DNA of 38,583 nucleotides, taken from Pigoraptor vietnamica (Eukaryota > Opisthokonta > Filasterea). Numbering within the stretch: the first letter of the stretch is position 1; the number at the start of each line of letters is the position of its first letter. The stretch lies in assembly GCA_943704525.1 (NCBI GenBank), contig CALSCQ010001573.1, positions 1 through 38,583 of the forward strand, in the 5' to 3' direction. The position numbers and the translations under genes were made by a program. Below the pieces are notes generated by a model. That model did not search any database. It saw only the letters and a program-made list of their open reading frames with translations, and was not told the DNA's origin. Positions 1-9,876 of the stretch are shown piece after piece.

Positions 1-1005
1 GGGCGGGGGGGCGGGGGGGGACTGCTCGGTCGTACGATGCAGGTGTCACATTCCACAGACAACAGTGAGATTGAAATTCACCGCCGTGCTGCACGCAGTC
101 GACAGAGTGTCCTGATTGGGGCATGCTGCGCGAGCCGCAGCGGCAAAAAGGAGCACTGCGCACAAACCACACAAAGAGTCAGTCAGTTTGTCACTGGAGC
201 ACCGCTGAGACGCCTCGACACATACCAGCGAGAGCCACCTGCAGCGACTTCATTCTCGAGAAAGCGTGTTGCGAACGAGACAAACTGTCAGCGCAGAACA
301 CGCTCGCACCGTCGCAGTCTGTCGAGAACTTTTAACCAAACGTGCAGGATGTGGTGTGTGTGTGTGTGTGTGTGCGTGCGTGTGCCGCAGGTGACACTCT
401 GTCGACCTCCCTCACCAAATTTAGCAAAAGCCACTTCTTTAAAAGGGACCAATCGTATGCAGAGAAACTTTCCGATTTCCGTCAGAAATTATTTCCGATA
501 GGCGTTGACGACGTAAATTCTGCCGAAATCTCGGATAGGATGCTTGTTTCAAAGGCTGCCGAGAGTTCGGCAGGAACGTTTTGATTGTAGAAAATTTATT
601 GCGAAGTTAGGCCTATACATTTGCTATTGAACTTTCAACTGAGTAATTAAATTAGTCACCCTACAAAAATTGCTTTATTGCTGTTGTGATATCGCGTACG
701 AGACGAAAATTAGTAGAATATATTCCACAGCGAAACAGGAAGCCAGCTGCTGAGCACTGGGCTGGTCCGTGTGTTTGCACACGGCCGTGGTTGTAAACAG
801 TCGCTTCAATTCGGTCGTAATCGCAAACGTCGTTCCCGTCTCTGACTCTGCTTCGTATGAGTGTGTGCATTTCGAACGTCTCGCGCGGCTGGGCTCCTGC
901 CCCTGAGTTTTTGATGGCCTGGAGCAGCGTGCGTGCGGCTGTGCGTTGACAAAAGTGCGAGGTCACACCCACACCTCGCTCTCTCGAGGGCCTTAGTCTG
1001 CGGCA
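1..1005. other. Left-edge region with no firmly supported gene
   Basis: The first 20 bases are almost pure G. A short GT tract lies at about 355-377. A possible terminal exon (392-584, + strand) is listed separately. The stretch 590-1005 holds the presumed promoter and 5' leader of the DENND5-like gene that starts at 1006. Open frames on both strands here are short, use codons unlike the neighbouring genes and show no family I recognise. Confidence 0.5.
392..584 (+). CDS. Possible last exon of an upstream gene (partial, uncertain)
   Basis: A GT-rich tract ends in a plausible acceptor (ccgcag, about 386-391). After it an open frame runs to a TGA at 582-584. The translated part has amphipathic, protein-like composition (it includes SYAEKLSDFRQKLFP) but I recognise no family. 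Codon use is more A/T-rich than in the other genes here, and I could not find a convincing preceding exon on the same strand. It could equally be a chance frame. If real, it is the 3' end of a + strand gene that begins left of the window or within the first 350 bases. Confidence 0.2.
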
Positions 1006-1836
1006 ATGGAGACTCAGCGCCTTGTTGATTACTTCGTGGTGTGCGGTCTCAACCAGGTTCTTGAGGATGACGGGGTATGTGTGTCCGGAGTCGAAAGTGC
1101 ACGCACTGTGCGACTGTGCAGTCTAACAGCATGGCATGTAATACGGGCGTGTACACGTGCCACTCACACTTCTCTCCAATGCCATGAATGCCATGAACAC
1201 ACCTCATTGATGATTTTACTTTATATTGTTACTTGCGCACTCAATAGCGCGACTTGGGTGTGCGCTATGGCGTCGTCAAGTCTTATCCACAAGTGATCCC
1301 CGACGACCCCCTTGACGAGGTAACCGGACTGCGTTACTTTGGTGTATGTTCGTGCGTTACCGTTGTGTCTAATGTGCGGGTTGTTTCGACGCTGTGTCGC
1401 AACTGCTCACTGATAACGCGCGACAGAATGCCGTGTGCATGTTCGCGTTCCCAAACGGTTTTCGCGCGTTGCGGGCATCCGACAACGATGCCGCTGCGGT
1501 GCTCGAGAAGCCCGCGTTTCACCCGTTCGTCATTACGAAAGAGGACGGCACGCGCGTGCGGGGCGCTTCTCTCGTCTTTTATCGCAAGTCGCCGGAAGTG
1601 ACAGAGGCTGTCGCCAGGCGGGCGTCGACGCTGTCCAACTCAGCGCGCTCATCGTGCTACTCGCAGCTGTGCGCCGTGCACTCCGAGACGGAACGGCAGC
1701 GGCAAACGGCGCGCGCCCATGCAGCGGGGTTGCCGTCGCCCACGACATTCGAACCTTGCTATTCGCCAACGTGTCCGCTGCTGAAAAAGAGCGGCACCCT
1801 CGAACGCATCGCGCAGCAGGCACGTCTTGTTGCGAT

Positions 1837-1882
<46 letters not shown>

Positions 1883-4800
1883 AGTGTGTGTGCGCGCGTG
1901 TGTGTTTGTGTGTGGGTGTGTGTGCGTGCGTGCGTGTGTGTGTGTGCGCGCGCGGGTGTGTGTGTGTTTGTGTGTGTGTGCGCGCGCGCGTTTGTGACTG
2001 TGGCTCCGTTGATAGTGTAGCAATTGGCTGATGATGCAGTACGCCGACAGGTGGCGTGGGAAAAGGCGGCAGAGGACTTGTATGTCCCGCAGGCGCTCGT
2101 GTTGTTGTCGCGCCATCCGTTTGTGAAGGCGCAACGCGAGTATCTCTTCCAGCTTTACGAGATTGCGTGCGCCGAAGGGCCACACCCGCGCGCGTCCCTC
2201 CCACTCGAGGAGTACGTCCACTACCTGGTCAGTGGCTGCGTGCGACCCGTCGATCTGCCTGTTCTCCTGAGACGACGCAGCGGTGGATGTTTTTGTGCAG
2301 ACGTCGTCAACACGGCGTTCCTATTTGAATTCTAGCGATAGCATTGTGACAATTGCGAGGCGTCGTCGGTGCCTGACGTGCGTTTGTCCTCGGTGCAGAT
2401 GTCGTGCGTGCCGCTGCCCGTGCCCGGCACCACTGTGGAGTTTGAGCTCCTCCGCCCGATGTCGCTAAGCCGGCCGAACGCGACGGACCTCCCTCTCCAC
2501 GACTTCTCGCTCGAGCCACTCTTCAAGGGCTTTGGGGTGGACGGCGTCATTGATCTCGTCGAGGTGCGTGTGGGCGCTCGCGCTTGTTGAGCACCGTTGT
2601 GACTCGAATGCGACTGTAGCAATATCATTTGTCCGTGTGTTTTTCGCATTGGGAACGCGCCGACGTGTATGGTACACTCCCAATCTCTTCCACCCACCGC
2701 TCTGACTTGCTGACAACTCAACGCACGTAGTCCATTCTCCTCGAGCGAAAGATGCTTGTGCGCTCGCGCGACCTGGAACTGATGGCGACGGTCCTCGAGG
2801 GCCTCGTTGCGCTCATGTACCCCTTTGCGTGGAACCACGTGTACGTCCCCGTGCTGGGCGAAGGGCTGCTCCACTTTCTCGAGGCACCCGTCCCCTACAT
2901 CATGGGTGTGCCGCACGGTGCGTTGCGCGGCGTGCTGGACTTCCTTTGTGTTTGTGTGTGGATTATGTGCGTTTGAGTGGGTGCGTATTCGTCTCACCCG
3001 TGTGTGGTATTGCGACAGGACTCTTGGACGACGCGGCCCTTGCCGGCTTGGACGACGTCGTTTTCGTCGACCTCGACACGATGACCGTCGAGATCAAGGA
3101 CGTTCTCCCGCACCTTCCCGAGCGCGACACGCTCTTCACCAAGCTCTCTTCGATCCTCTCGCAGAGCACCGATTACGAGGCGGACGGCGGCGGCGATCGC
3201 GTCGCCTCGCTGCCCGTCCCGTCGGTGTCGACAATCGGGCCCAAGTTGTCCGGATACCCGAACGACGCCCTCCGGTGGATATTCGCCGACTACTTTGTGG
3301 GTCTGTTCATGGAGTACGCGAGCTTTCTGCACATGCCGCGGCACAAGGAGGGCTGGGAGAACGAGGCCATCCGAATGGGCCTCCGCCTCTTCGACCGCAT
3401 CGCCTTCCTCTCGGACCAGCCGCCGGACTACGTGCCGTTCTTCACGCGCTTTGTGGGCACGCAGGCGTTCTCGTCGTTCATCGACGCAAAGATCAGCTCG
3501 ATCGCCGTCACGGACGAAGACCCCGACCCTGCCGTCGAATTTATGGACGGCCGCATCGAGCACAAGCGCAAGCGTGCCGGCTTTATCATGACGCCCTCGT
3601 TCCGTCACCAGCGCGCGACGAGCGTCTCGTCGTTTACCGGCAGAAAGGTCATGGCACCGCGGCCCATGCCATATCGCGACGCGAGTGACAGCGAGGAAGA
3701 AGTGCTCGCGGCCCCTAAGGCGCCCGCGGACCGATTTGCATCGCTCAATTTCACGGGATATCCCGTCTTTCCCTCTTCCCCCGTTGTGGCCCCGCCCACA
3801 GCGCAGGCAGCGCCGGAAAGCTCATCGCCTCGTCCGCGAGGATCGTTTTTGCAGGCCGGGGGCGAGGGGCGCCGTGGGTCCGTGCTTGGGATGTTGTCAC
3901 GACAGAAGAGGCGCCCGTCGGTCATCCCGACAGTACGCGCTGTGGGTGAAGGAGCGGAGGGATCGTCGCCAGCCGTGCCGTTGCTCGTGGTGGGGGGTGC
4001 TGCGCCGCCGAGCGCACCGGCCGCGGGGGCGGACCAGGCGCAGTTTGTGGCGGCCGTGCTGGACGAGTGCAGCAAGGTGATCAAGCAGCTCGTCGTCTCG
4101 AAATTTGCCGACAGTTCCGCGCATGGCTCGCGGTGCACGAGCACGGAGGACCTCCTCGCCGCCGCCACTGCGTCGGACCCGAAGCCGCAGGACGCCGCGG
4201 ACGCCCCGCCGACGCCGACGGGCGCAAAAGTGCCGAAGAGGACGAGCATCATTGCGACGGAGAAAGTGCTCGCGGAAATCACGGCGAGCCAGGCGGATGC
4301 GCTGGTGACTATGCTGTGCGAGATTGTCGAGCAGATCTTCAACTATGGGCTGCGCACGACGGAGGGTGCCGGGCGTGGCCGCGCGGCGTTCTGGTCGTTT
4401 GTGTCGCAGTGCACGCTGCCGGAGGGGAGCGAGGTCTTTGACGACCGGTGAGTGGTTTATTTTATTATTTTTTCTTCTTTTCCTTACTTTCCTCTTTGCC
4501 GTTTGAGCGCCTGTGCGTGTGTCATTCATAGCCACTGTGTCGATGCTCACGCGCGGCATCCGTGTCCCGTGCGTTTGCAGAGCTCGCATCCAGCAGCTGA
4601 GCGAGCTCAAGACGGACGTCGGCCGTGGGCGCAGCTTCATTCGCCTCGCCGTTGAGAAGAAGCTCTTGGCGGAGCACCTCGAGGAGTGCCTGAAGGACGA
4701 GTCGCTGTTGGAGTGGGTCTTGCGGATGTGCAGTCGCTCTCCCATTCGTTTTCTCCATCTTTCAAATCCGTTTCTGACACATTAATAATCTCTGTTGTCT

Positions 4801-7424
4801 TCAGTGTTAGCCACTGTCCCTGAAAAGCCTGTCTCGGGTTCAAATTTATTGGCGTTCGCATTCGTGCCAACGCTATCCGACGCCCGTTCTGATGTGTATC
4901 CCTCTCGTATTTGCTCTTAGGCGTCTGTACAAGGAGTACGCGTTTGTGCGGTCGGAAGAGGCGCGCTTCACCCTCATGTCACGCCTCGCGGCCCTTCGCG
5001 CGGTGGACATCCACAGCTTCAGCACCAAGAACTACGACGGCGAGTCGCACACGTACCACGTGAGCGTGCACACGGCCGACGTGTTCCGGGCGGGGTCTTC
5101 GGCCAACACGTTCGTCTCGCTGGAAGGGCGCGACGGACGCACCGACACGCTCAAGCTGGAGGGCCGCTTTGAGCGTGGGGCGATCGACCAGTTTGACGTG
5201 TCGTCCGCCTTCCTCGGTAGGCATGCGCGTCCCTGTGTGTTCCGACGCCTCTTCCATCGTTCTCTGCGCTCGCGCGCACGTAGATCTCTTTCCTTCATGC
5301 TAACAGTTCATTTACGGCAGGACCCCTGCACACGGTGACGATTGGCCACGACAACTCCGGATTCTCGCCGGGATGGTTTTTGGACAAGGTGAGGAACGGC
5401 GACAATGGGCGGGTCATGACTTTCATCCTTTGTCATTACATGTCGCGACAAGTTGTGCAATGTCTGATGGTCGTCTTGGTCTCTCGAAGGTTGTGGTGGA
5501 GCACGTGCAGACGGGCCGCATATACGAGTTTCCCTGCCGCAAGTGGCTCGCACTGGACGAGGACGACGGGCAAATCGTGCGTGAGCTGCGCGTGTCCAAC
5601 GTGACGACGCGTTCGCAGCAGCGAGCGGCTGAGCAGGCGGCGCAGGCGGCCGCCCTCACGTCCGCCCTTGCCAACAAGCTTGCGTCGGGTGCGCTCGGCG
5701 GCATCGGAGAGGCGTTTTCGAAGACTCTGACGCGCTCGTTCTCTCTCAAGACATCGCTCTCAGGGACGCTGAACGAGTCGCTGTCATCGTCGTCGCTCAA
5801 GGGCATGTCGGCCTCACCGGCCCAGGCGCCTGCAACGCCCCAGTCCGCGCAGCCGGCCCCTGCGTCGCCAGCCCCGTCGGCAGAGAAACCGACAGCCACA
5901 CCCGCACCCGCGGCAGCAGCGCCTCAGGCGGGTCTGAGCGCGCCGCAGTCGACGCCGGCTTTGGAGGGCAGCACAATGTCGCCGTCGCCGCGCATGTTGC
6001 GCAAGGAAATGTCGCTGCTGAAGGAAGAAACGTCGCGGCGCGTCTCGAACGTAATGGCGGCGTTCTCGCAGAAGACGCTCATGCGCTCGGCGTCCCTCCC
6101 TGTGGGTGCGCAGGGCTCGCCGGCGGGCGCCGTGAGCAGCGCACCGGTAGGCCCCGTCTACGGCTACCCTGCGGAACCGCCCCGCGTGCTTGTCGAAATG
6201 CGAGAGCTTGACGGCGACGCGACGCTGCAGCAGCTTCGCCAGGCCATCAAGGCGCTGACGGACCACTTTGAGACGCCGAGCGACCGCACGCAGGAAGAGC
6301 TGGGCAACAGCGACGTGAACTCGCAGATAAGCATGCTCACACGGATGGGGTTTGCGACGGCGATCGAGCAGACGCTCTTCTACGGTTTCAAGTCGTCGCG
6401 GCTGTTTGGGGCGCCGTACCGCCTGTGGAATTTCATCGAGAAGATCGAGCGGCCCGAGCGGAAGGTGTCGGCGGAGGAGGAAGCGACGCCGGAGTACGCG
6501 GCCGAGATGTCGTTCTTTGAGATTGTTGGGAAGATCAAGGCGCACCCGTACAGCGCCGTCGACGCCAAGGTGAGAACTGCCCGCCGCGCACGCGTTGCAC
6601 ACTCTGTCGCCTCAGCTTGTTTCTGTCGTGCTAATCGGCTTTCCTCTCGCGTTTCTTTTTTTTTTTGCTCCTTTGTCGCGCCGCAGTTTCGGGCGTTCAT
6701 CTGCTACGGCCTCAAGTGAGTTCGGCAGTGGTGTTGTGCGTGGTGTTGTCGTGGGCAAATGCGTGCCAAATTTGCAATCCCTGCTCCCTCATCCCTTTCA
6801 CAATGTTTACATTGGGGCCATGAGCCAAAATGTGTCCGTGCGAGACTCGCGGTCCCGCACTCCACCTCACCCTCTGCGACCATTCCCCGCAGCCTGCGCA
6901 TGCTGCATCACTGGATTCAAATTCTCGCCAACAATCCGCTGACGGTCAAGTGGTTCGATAAGTCGATCTCGTTCCTCCGCAACCCGACGCTCTTCCAGCT
7001 GCTCTCGAAGCACCTGCAGCGAATCCGCACCTTCCCCTTCTCCATTGCCGTGACGATCGACCTTCCGGAGCCCCAGCTCCTCGAGGACCCGAGCAAGCCC
7101 TCGACGCCCGCGGACGCGCAGGAGAACGAGACGACAAACGACATTGCCGACACGGTCAGCATTGTGTCGGCGTCGTCCGAAGCGAGCGCCGACCCCTCCG
7201 CGCCATCCACGGCCGCACCCAGCGGCGGCGGTGCGGGTGGAGAGCGACGGAGCCGCGGCGCATCGCTGTCCAGACAGAACAAGCTGTCGGACGCCGAAGT
7301 GCCCTCGTCAGGGGAATCAGCGGCCGCAGCACCCGCGGCGGAAAGTTCCGACGCCGTCGCTCGCTCTCGGCCACCGGCGCAAGCGCGGGACGGCGACCTG
7401 CCCACAATAGTGGACGAGGAGTAA
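1006..7424 (+). CDS. DENND5: DENND5/Rab6IP1-like protein: tripartite DENN, RUN, PLAT, RUN
   Basis: Thirteen exons, 1563 codons plus TAA: 1006-1074, 1248-1319, 1427-1837, 2021-2227, 2399-2563, 2731-2917, 3019-4447, 4581-4727, 4921-5216, 5321-5388, 5490-6569, 6687-6715, 6893-7424. All phases join. The least certain junction is the donor after exon 8. The N-terminus ([11 protein letters not shown]) and residues to about 110 match uDENN. Residues about 185-370 are cDENN, ending in [13 protein letters not shown]. Residues about 375-530 are dDENN. RUN1 lies at about 800-925, with [22 protein letters not shown] before the YAFVR segment. PLAT is about 930-1050 ([17 protein letters not shown], then FPCRKWL). 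RUN2 is about 1250-1440. In animals DENND5 proteins act on Rab39 and bind Rab6 on endosome and Golgi membranes; the same role here is inferred. Ser/Pro/Ala-rich inserts separate dDENN from RUN1 and PLAT from RUN2, and a disordered tail closes the protein. Confidence 0.93.
1838..2020 (+). repeat. Imperfect GT/GC microsatellite filling DENND5 intron 3
   Basis: Interrupted (GT)n with GC and GA interruptions runs from the 5' splice site at 1838 to about 1992. The donor hexamer gtgtgt is itself the first repeat unit. The acceptor is the tag ending at 2020. The tract leaves no room for other sequence in this 183-base intron, and its exact length is prone to sequencing and replication slippage. Confidence 0.9.
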
Positions 7425-7510
7425 ACAGCGCATATTCGTGTGTCTCCTCTGGGTCGTCCTTGATGGCAGTCGGCACAAAAGTGTCAGTGCGTGCACGAAC
7501 GAAGGCGATG
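7425..7510. other. Very short convergent intergenic spacer
   Basis: Only 86 bases separate the TAA of the DENND5-like gene from the stop (TAG in sense) of the LRR gene on the other strand. No AATAAA-type poly(A) signal is visible in either orientation. The 3' ends of the two mRNAs therefore probably overlap, or they use a non-canonical signal. Confidence 0.7.
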
Positions 7511-9008
7511 CTATAGCACGAGGGATGCAAGGAAGGCCTCTCGTCGACGTGACTCTTCGATTGCGCGCTCCGCCATGGCCCGCGCGGCCGTGTTGTGCGC
7601 GCGCAGCCACGCGCCCCCCGCAGAGCTTGACGCGCACAGCACGCACCCGCATGCCTCCATCTGCGTGCCGTGACGGAGCAAACACGACATCGAGCACACG
7701 CAGATGGATATGGGCACGCGTTGGCCTTCAACGTCCGCCCCTTCGTCACGGGCATCGACGCTCGTGTCTGCCGTGTGCTCGTCCGCGTTCGTGCACAGCA
7801 CAAACGTGTCGTCTACCGCCGCAATGGGCGCAGTGGGCGGGAAATGCGTCTCCCCACACACGTCACAGGTGAACCGTCCCGCAAGCATCGCCGCCATGTC
7901 GGCCGGCAGCAGCCAGTCGGACGGAACATCCTGGTCCGCCGCGAGTTCTCGCGTGAGCGACACTGAGCACATGTGCAGCAATGACCGCACGCGACTCGCT
8001 TCGACTTTGGCCGACGGTCGTTCCGCAGAGCCCAGAACGACAGCGATGGTGTTGCTCACTCCCGGCACGTTGTACAGCAGCACGGTGCGGAGGCGCTGGA
8101 GGCGGAGTATGGCGGGCGGAAGGGCGCACACTCCCGTGTCCGCGAGTGTGATCGCCTCGATGTCAGGGAGGGACGCAAGCAGCGAGGGAGGGAGATGGCG
8201 GAGGCGCGGATTCTTGCTGAGATCGAGCGATCGCAGCACCGTGCGCGGGGCCTTGACGTCCCTGTCGGCTGCCGCGTATAAGCCCGCGATCTCATTGAAC
8301 CGGCCCACCAGCTCGGGCACAACGGCGAGGTGCAGTCCACGCAGAGTGAGGTGCGTGCTCGATAGGAAGATGCACGTCTCGATCCGCTCGTACACCTCGT
8401 GCCATTCGGGACCGCACGTGAGGGCGTCGTAGGCGCACGTGCTCGCAAACAACGAGAATGCCATCACGGCGCCATCGGCACAGTCGACGGCAATGCGCGG
8501 GACGCGCTGTTGCAGCGCAGACAGTGCGCGCGCATTCTCCGAGGCGATGCTTCGGCGCGCCTGTCGCGTTAAAGATGCGACTTCCAAGTGCGCCGTTACG
8601 TCTGCGACGAGGCGAGCGAGGATGCCGGACAGTCCCCACGGCCGGTGGCGCCCGCCCAGCTGGAGCGACTTGCGATGCAGCCACGTGACGCCGTCGAGAA
8701 GCGCCACGTAATCGCGCGATTGGAGACCGCGGTGCGCCTTGCGACGGTACTCGAGAATGGCGCGCGTGTTTCGCCCGACGCGGATCAGACCGCACCGTGC
8801 GATGTCGTCGTCATCGCTGCGCGAGTGAGATACAAGGTTTCACGATGAACGCTGAAGCAGTGAAGTCACAAACAAGCACCCCCATCCCTCCTCCTCCCCG
8901 CATTGCACGTGATGCTCACAGGGTCGGCTGCGACTCGACGCACCTCTCGGATTCAGACGAGTTGGACTGTGAGTCTTCCGACAGCGGCGACTGGAAAAAG
9001 CGCGACAT
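7511..9008 (-). CDS. Leucine-rich repeat protein with C-terminal Cys cluster
   Basis: Two exons, 9008-8944 and 8816-7511, giving 456 codons plus TAG. The start was chosen because the ATG at 9008 opens a frame that splices (gtgcgt donor, gcgcag acceptor) in phase into the long frame; the long frame has no ATG of its own before a stop. The N-terminus is Ser/Glu/Asp-rich. Residues about 190-293 hold two to three leucine-rich repeats, including LRSLDLSKNPRLRHLPPSLL and IEAITLADTGVCALPPAIL. Residues about 337-425 hold paired cysteines (CDVCG, later ICVCSMSC, then CGCVLC) that look like a zinc-binding module. Small LRR proteins such as the LRRC58 type end in a similar Cys motif, but orthology is not claimed. 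Probably a cytosolic adaptor; function unknown. Confidence 0.8.
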
Positions 9009-9361
9009 GGGGCCTTCGCGTGTTGACGCTACGTGGCACAGCGAACGCTGCGGGCAGGGAAACGTATTTTCGCGTCGGTGCGCTACAGTACTTTGGCGTC
9101 TGTGCGCTACAGTACTTTGGCGTCGGTGCGCTACAGTACTTTGGCGTCGGTGCGCTGCAGTACTTTCAGCTTCCGGTTGATGTTGCGTGGGACTGTGAGA
9201 TGATCGAGACAGTCGTCATTTGCGTGGGTAACCTGATCAAACACTGTGTCGAAAAAATACATTCGGCGCAACCGAAGACGAACACACGCGGCTCGCAAAA
9301 ACCCGCACGCGCAAATACACACGCACACGGCGCGCACGCACAGACACAATTTGCTTCCGTC
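9009..9361. promoter_or_regulatory. Spacer: LRR promoter/5' leader and CCDC180 3' end
   Basis: 353 bases lie between the LRR start codon and the CCDC180 stop, both on the minus strand. The region therefore carries the end of the CCDC180 transcript and the LRR promoter. Its main content is a four-copy 24-bp tandem repeat (listed separately), followed by A/C-rich sequence. No canonical poly(A) signal or TATA box is obvious. Confidence 0.6.
9073..9168. repeat. 24-bp tandem repeat, four copies, upstream of the LRR gene
   Basis: Copies start at 9073, 9097, 9121 and 9145. The unit reads cgtcggtgcgctacagtact followed by ttgg. Copy 2 has one change (gtctgt) and copy 4 has two to three. Each copy contains the palindrome agtact. 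The array begins 65 bases upstream of the LRR ATG, so it lies in that gene's promoter or 5' leader. On the plus strand it happens to be open and would encode an ALQYFGVG repeat, which I regard as chance. Confidence 0.95.
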
Positions 9362-9844
9362 TCAGATGGCGAAGCTCTGGCGCAGGCCGCCGACGCGCTT
9401 GACCCAGTGCTGCTGCCAGCGCGTCTCCTCCGAGATCCACTCCTGCTCGCCCTGAACAAGCTTCCCGACAGACTCGCGCGCGGCCGCGAGGTACTTCTCG
9501 TACGTCTCGTCGCGCGTCGCGATCACCGCCTGGTGAGTCGGTGTGTAGTTGCTCGAGAACCCGGGCAGCGCCACGCCCGGCTGTCCCTCCAGCACCTGTG
9601 CGGGCGGAAGGGGCGGCGGCGGCGGCGGGGCTTCGCCAGCGACTGCGGCACGGAGGGTCGGGACGGTGAGCGCGCCCAAAGGAAGGCCCGGCCACGTGCG
9701 CGTGGGATAGCTCTGCGCTTGCGCCTGCTGCGCGCCCTTGCGGCCGTCCTGCACGGCGTCGTAGGGGTCTTGCGCGGCCTCCTTGAGCATGCGCTTGATC
9801 GACTTGCGCTTGCCGGCTGCGTGGGCGGTGGAAGCGGGTGAGAG

Positions 9845-9876
<32 letters not shown>

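Noticed and set aside
661-972. 103-codon minus-strand frame upstream of the DENND5-like gene
   Set aside because: No recognisable motif, low-bias codon use, no splice partners; probably chance.
8903-9841. 312-codon plus-strand frame containing an ALQYFGVG repeat
   Set aside because: It runs across the LRR start, the 24-bp repeat and the antisense of the last CCDC180 exon. No start context or splice logic supports it, and the genes on the minus strand explain the region.
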